This document shows positions 29,351-29,980 of a stretch of DNA of 29,980 nt, one piece after another. The notes under the pieces are model-generated. The model was not told the origin of the DNA and made no database searches. It saw only the letters and a program-made list of their open reading frames with translations. The stretch's first letter is position 1; each line of letters starts with the position of its first letter. The DNA is from JACDAS01 sp046262415. GTDB taxonomy: Bacteria; Actinomycetota; Thermoleophilia; Gaiellales; Gaiellaceae. The DNA is taken from the NCBI GenBank assembly GCA_046262415.1, contig JBHEMU010000066.1, positions 1-29,980 of the forward strand. Direction: 5' to 3'. The position numbers and the translations under genes are program-made.

Positions 29351-29356
29351 ACTGTA
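29351..29356 (-). promoter_or_regulatory. -10 box of the large secreted protein gene
   Basis: TACAGT on the minus strand, 38 nt before the ATG at 29313. The same hexamer precedes glnA and the secreted helical protein. The -35 region is weak. Confidence 0.35.
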
Positions 29357-29458
29357 ACGCGCCCTCGCAGCTCCTGTAGACTCGCCGCGCTGGTAGAGGC
29401 AACGGGGCCTCGGGCGCGGTGGGCGCTCGGGGCTCTTCGCATTTTCAAGGAGGGATCG

Positions 29459-29980
29459 ATGGCGCAGGTCGAGAGCAGAAACCGGGCCACCTCGAGCGAG
29501 ACCGACCGCCGTGAGGTGCTCGAGCGGGTTCAGGTCGAGGAGGTGCAGTTCGTCCTCCTCTGGTTCACGGACATCGAGGGGCATCTGAAGAGCTTCGCCG
29601 TCACGCCGGGCGAGCTGGCGGGCGCGCTGGACGACGGCATGGGCTTCGACGGCTCGTCGATCACCGGCTTCAACGCGATCGAGGAGTCGGACATGGTCGC
29701 GATCCCGGATCCGACGACCTTCCAGCTGATGCCCTGGCGCGAGGGCGAGACGCGTGTCGCCCGGATGATCTGCGACGTCGTCACCCCCGACGGCCAGCCG
29801 TACGAGGGCGACCCCCGTCACGTGCTCCGGAAGGCGCTTCAGCGGATGGAGTCGATGGGCTTCGACACCTTCAACGTCGGTCCGGAGCTCGAGTACTTCC
29901 TCTTCCGCGACGACAAGGGCACCGAGACGCTGGACGAGGGCGGCTACTTCGCGATGACGACGATGGACGCCGCGGGCGAG
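29459..29980 (+). CDS. glnA: Glutamine synthetase, type I (I-alpha-like), partial
   Basis: The first 174 codons of a second glutamine synthetase; the rest lies past the right edge. It shows VQFVLLWFTDIEGHLKSFAV, GMGFDGSSITGFNAIEESDM, PWREGETRVARMICDV, EGDPRHVLRKAL and NVGPELEYFLF, closer to the Bacillus-type I-alpha enzyme than to the I-beta enzyme at 21545-22987. The ATG has a strong AAGGAGGG ribosome binding site 4 nt upstream. It is transcribed away from the large secreted protein gene with 145 nt between starts; a TAGACT at 29377-29382 could be its -10 box. The missing C-terminal part would show whether an adenylylation Tyr is present. Confidence 0.93.
   Translation, partial: MAQVESRNRATSSETDRREVLERVQVEEVQFVLLWFTDIEGHLKSFAVTPGELAGALDDGMGFDGSSITGFNAIEESDMVAIPDPTTFQLMPWREGETRVARMICDVVTPDGQPYEGDPRHVLRKALQRMESMGFDTFNVGPELEYFLFRDDKGTETLDEGGYFAMTTMDAAGE

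Noticed and set aside
29314..29490. Extension of the large secreted protein to a start at 29490
   Set aside because: It would overlap the second glutamine synthetase start and precede a clear signal peptide; the ATG at 29313 has a purine-rich ribosome binding site.

Overview
The window is GC-rich (roughly 70 percent by eye), gene-dense DNA in which almost every gene is read out of a tightly packed cluster. The fhaA-fhaB-pstP-rodA-pbpA-pknB order, two-GNAT proteins, HNH proteins starting LVLNASYEPLN, SIMPL and DUF4446 proteins, and frequent GTG/TTG starts point to Actinomycetota. The lack of pknA and the small secreted protein families suggest a deep lineage such as Thermoleophilia (Gaiella/Solirubrobacter-like). 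That placement is inference. I see no rRNA, tRNA, CRISPR array, insertion sequence or prophage.

Layout. 1-606: a cut-off secreted-protein gene, then a cold-shock protein gene followed 6 nt later by an infA gene (TTG start), closed by an intrinsic terminator that includes the end of the infA stop codon. 781-5031 (+): a GABA-type aminotransferase, a lipoprotein, a serine/threonine kinase with a discoidin-like outer domain, and a secreted protein. 5033-15146 (-): a cell-wall and signalling cluster in transcription order: polytopic kinase, fhaA, fhaB, pstP, rodA, pbpA, pknB with four PASTA domains, a 44-codon duplicated ddl beginning, and ddl. Neighbours overlap by 4 nt at most junctions. 15235-18553 (+): an unknown membrane protein, a DUF4446 protein, a 97-bp tandem repeat, an HNH nuclease and a SIMPL protein.

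18563-22987 (-) is a nitrogen cluster in transcription order: glnA (type I-beta), a P-II protein, amt, a phosphinothricin/methionine-sulfoximine-type acetyltransferase, and a two-domain sulfurtransferase. glnA carries a strong terminator hairpin inside its leader. The P-II protein has Phe where the modified T-loop Tyr normally sits. 23161-23802 (-) is a secreted helical protein. 23936-26834 (+) is an ABC exporter plus tandem-GNAT operon behind a leader of about 300 nt with small ORFs and hairpins. 26854-27252 (+) is a small secreted protein. 27263-29313 (-) is a large secreted protein broken by a one-base deletion. A second glutamine synthetase (I-alpha-like) starts at 29459 and runs off the end.

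The genes fall into two systems. The first couples peptidoglycan synthesis (RodA, PbpA, D-Ala-D-Ala ligase) to Ser/Thr phosphorylation (three kinases, one phosphatase, two FHA readers). The second couples ammonium uptake and assimilation to an acetyltransferase of a family that inactivates glutamine synthetase inhibitors. Several genes have a TANNNT box 6-7 nt before the start codon and no ribosome binding site, which suggests leaderless transcripts are common here.
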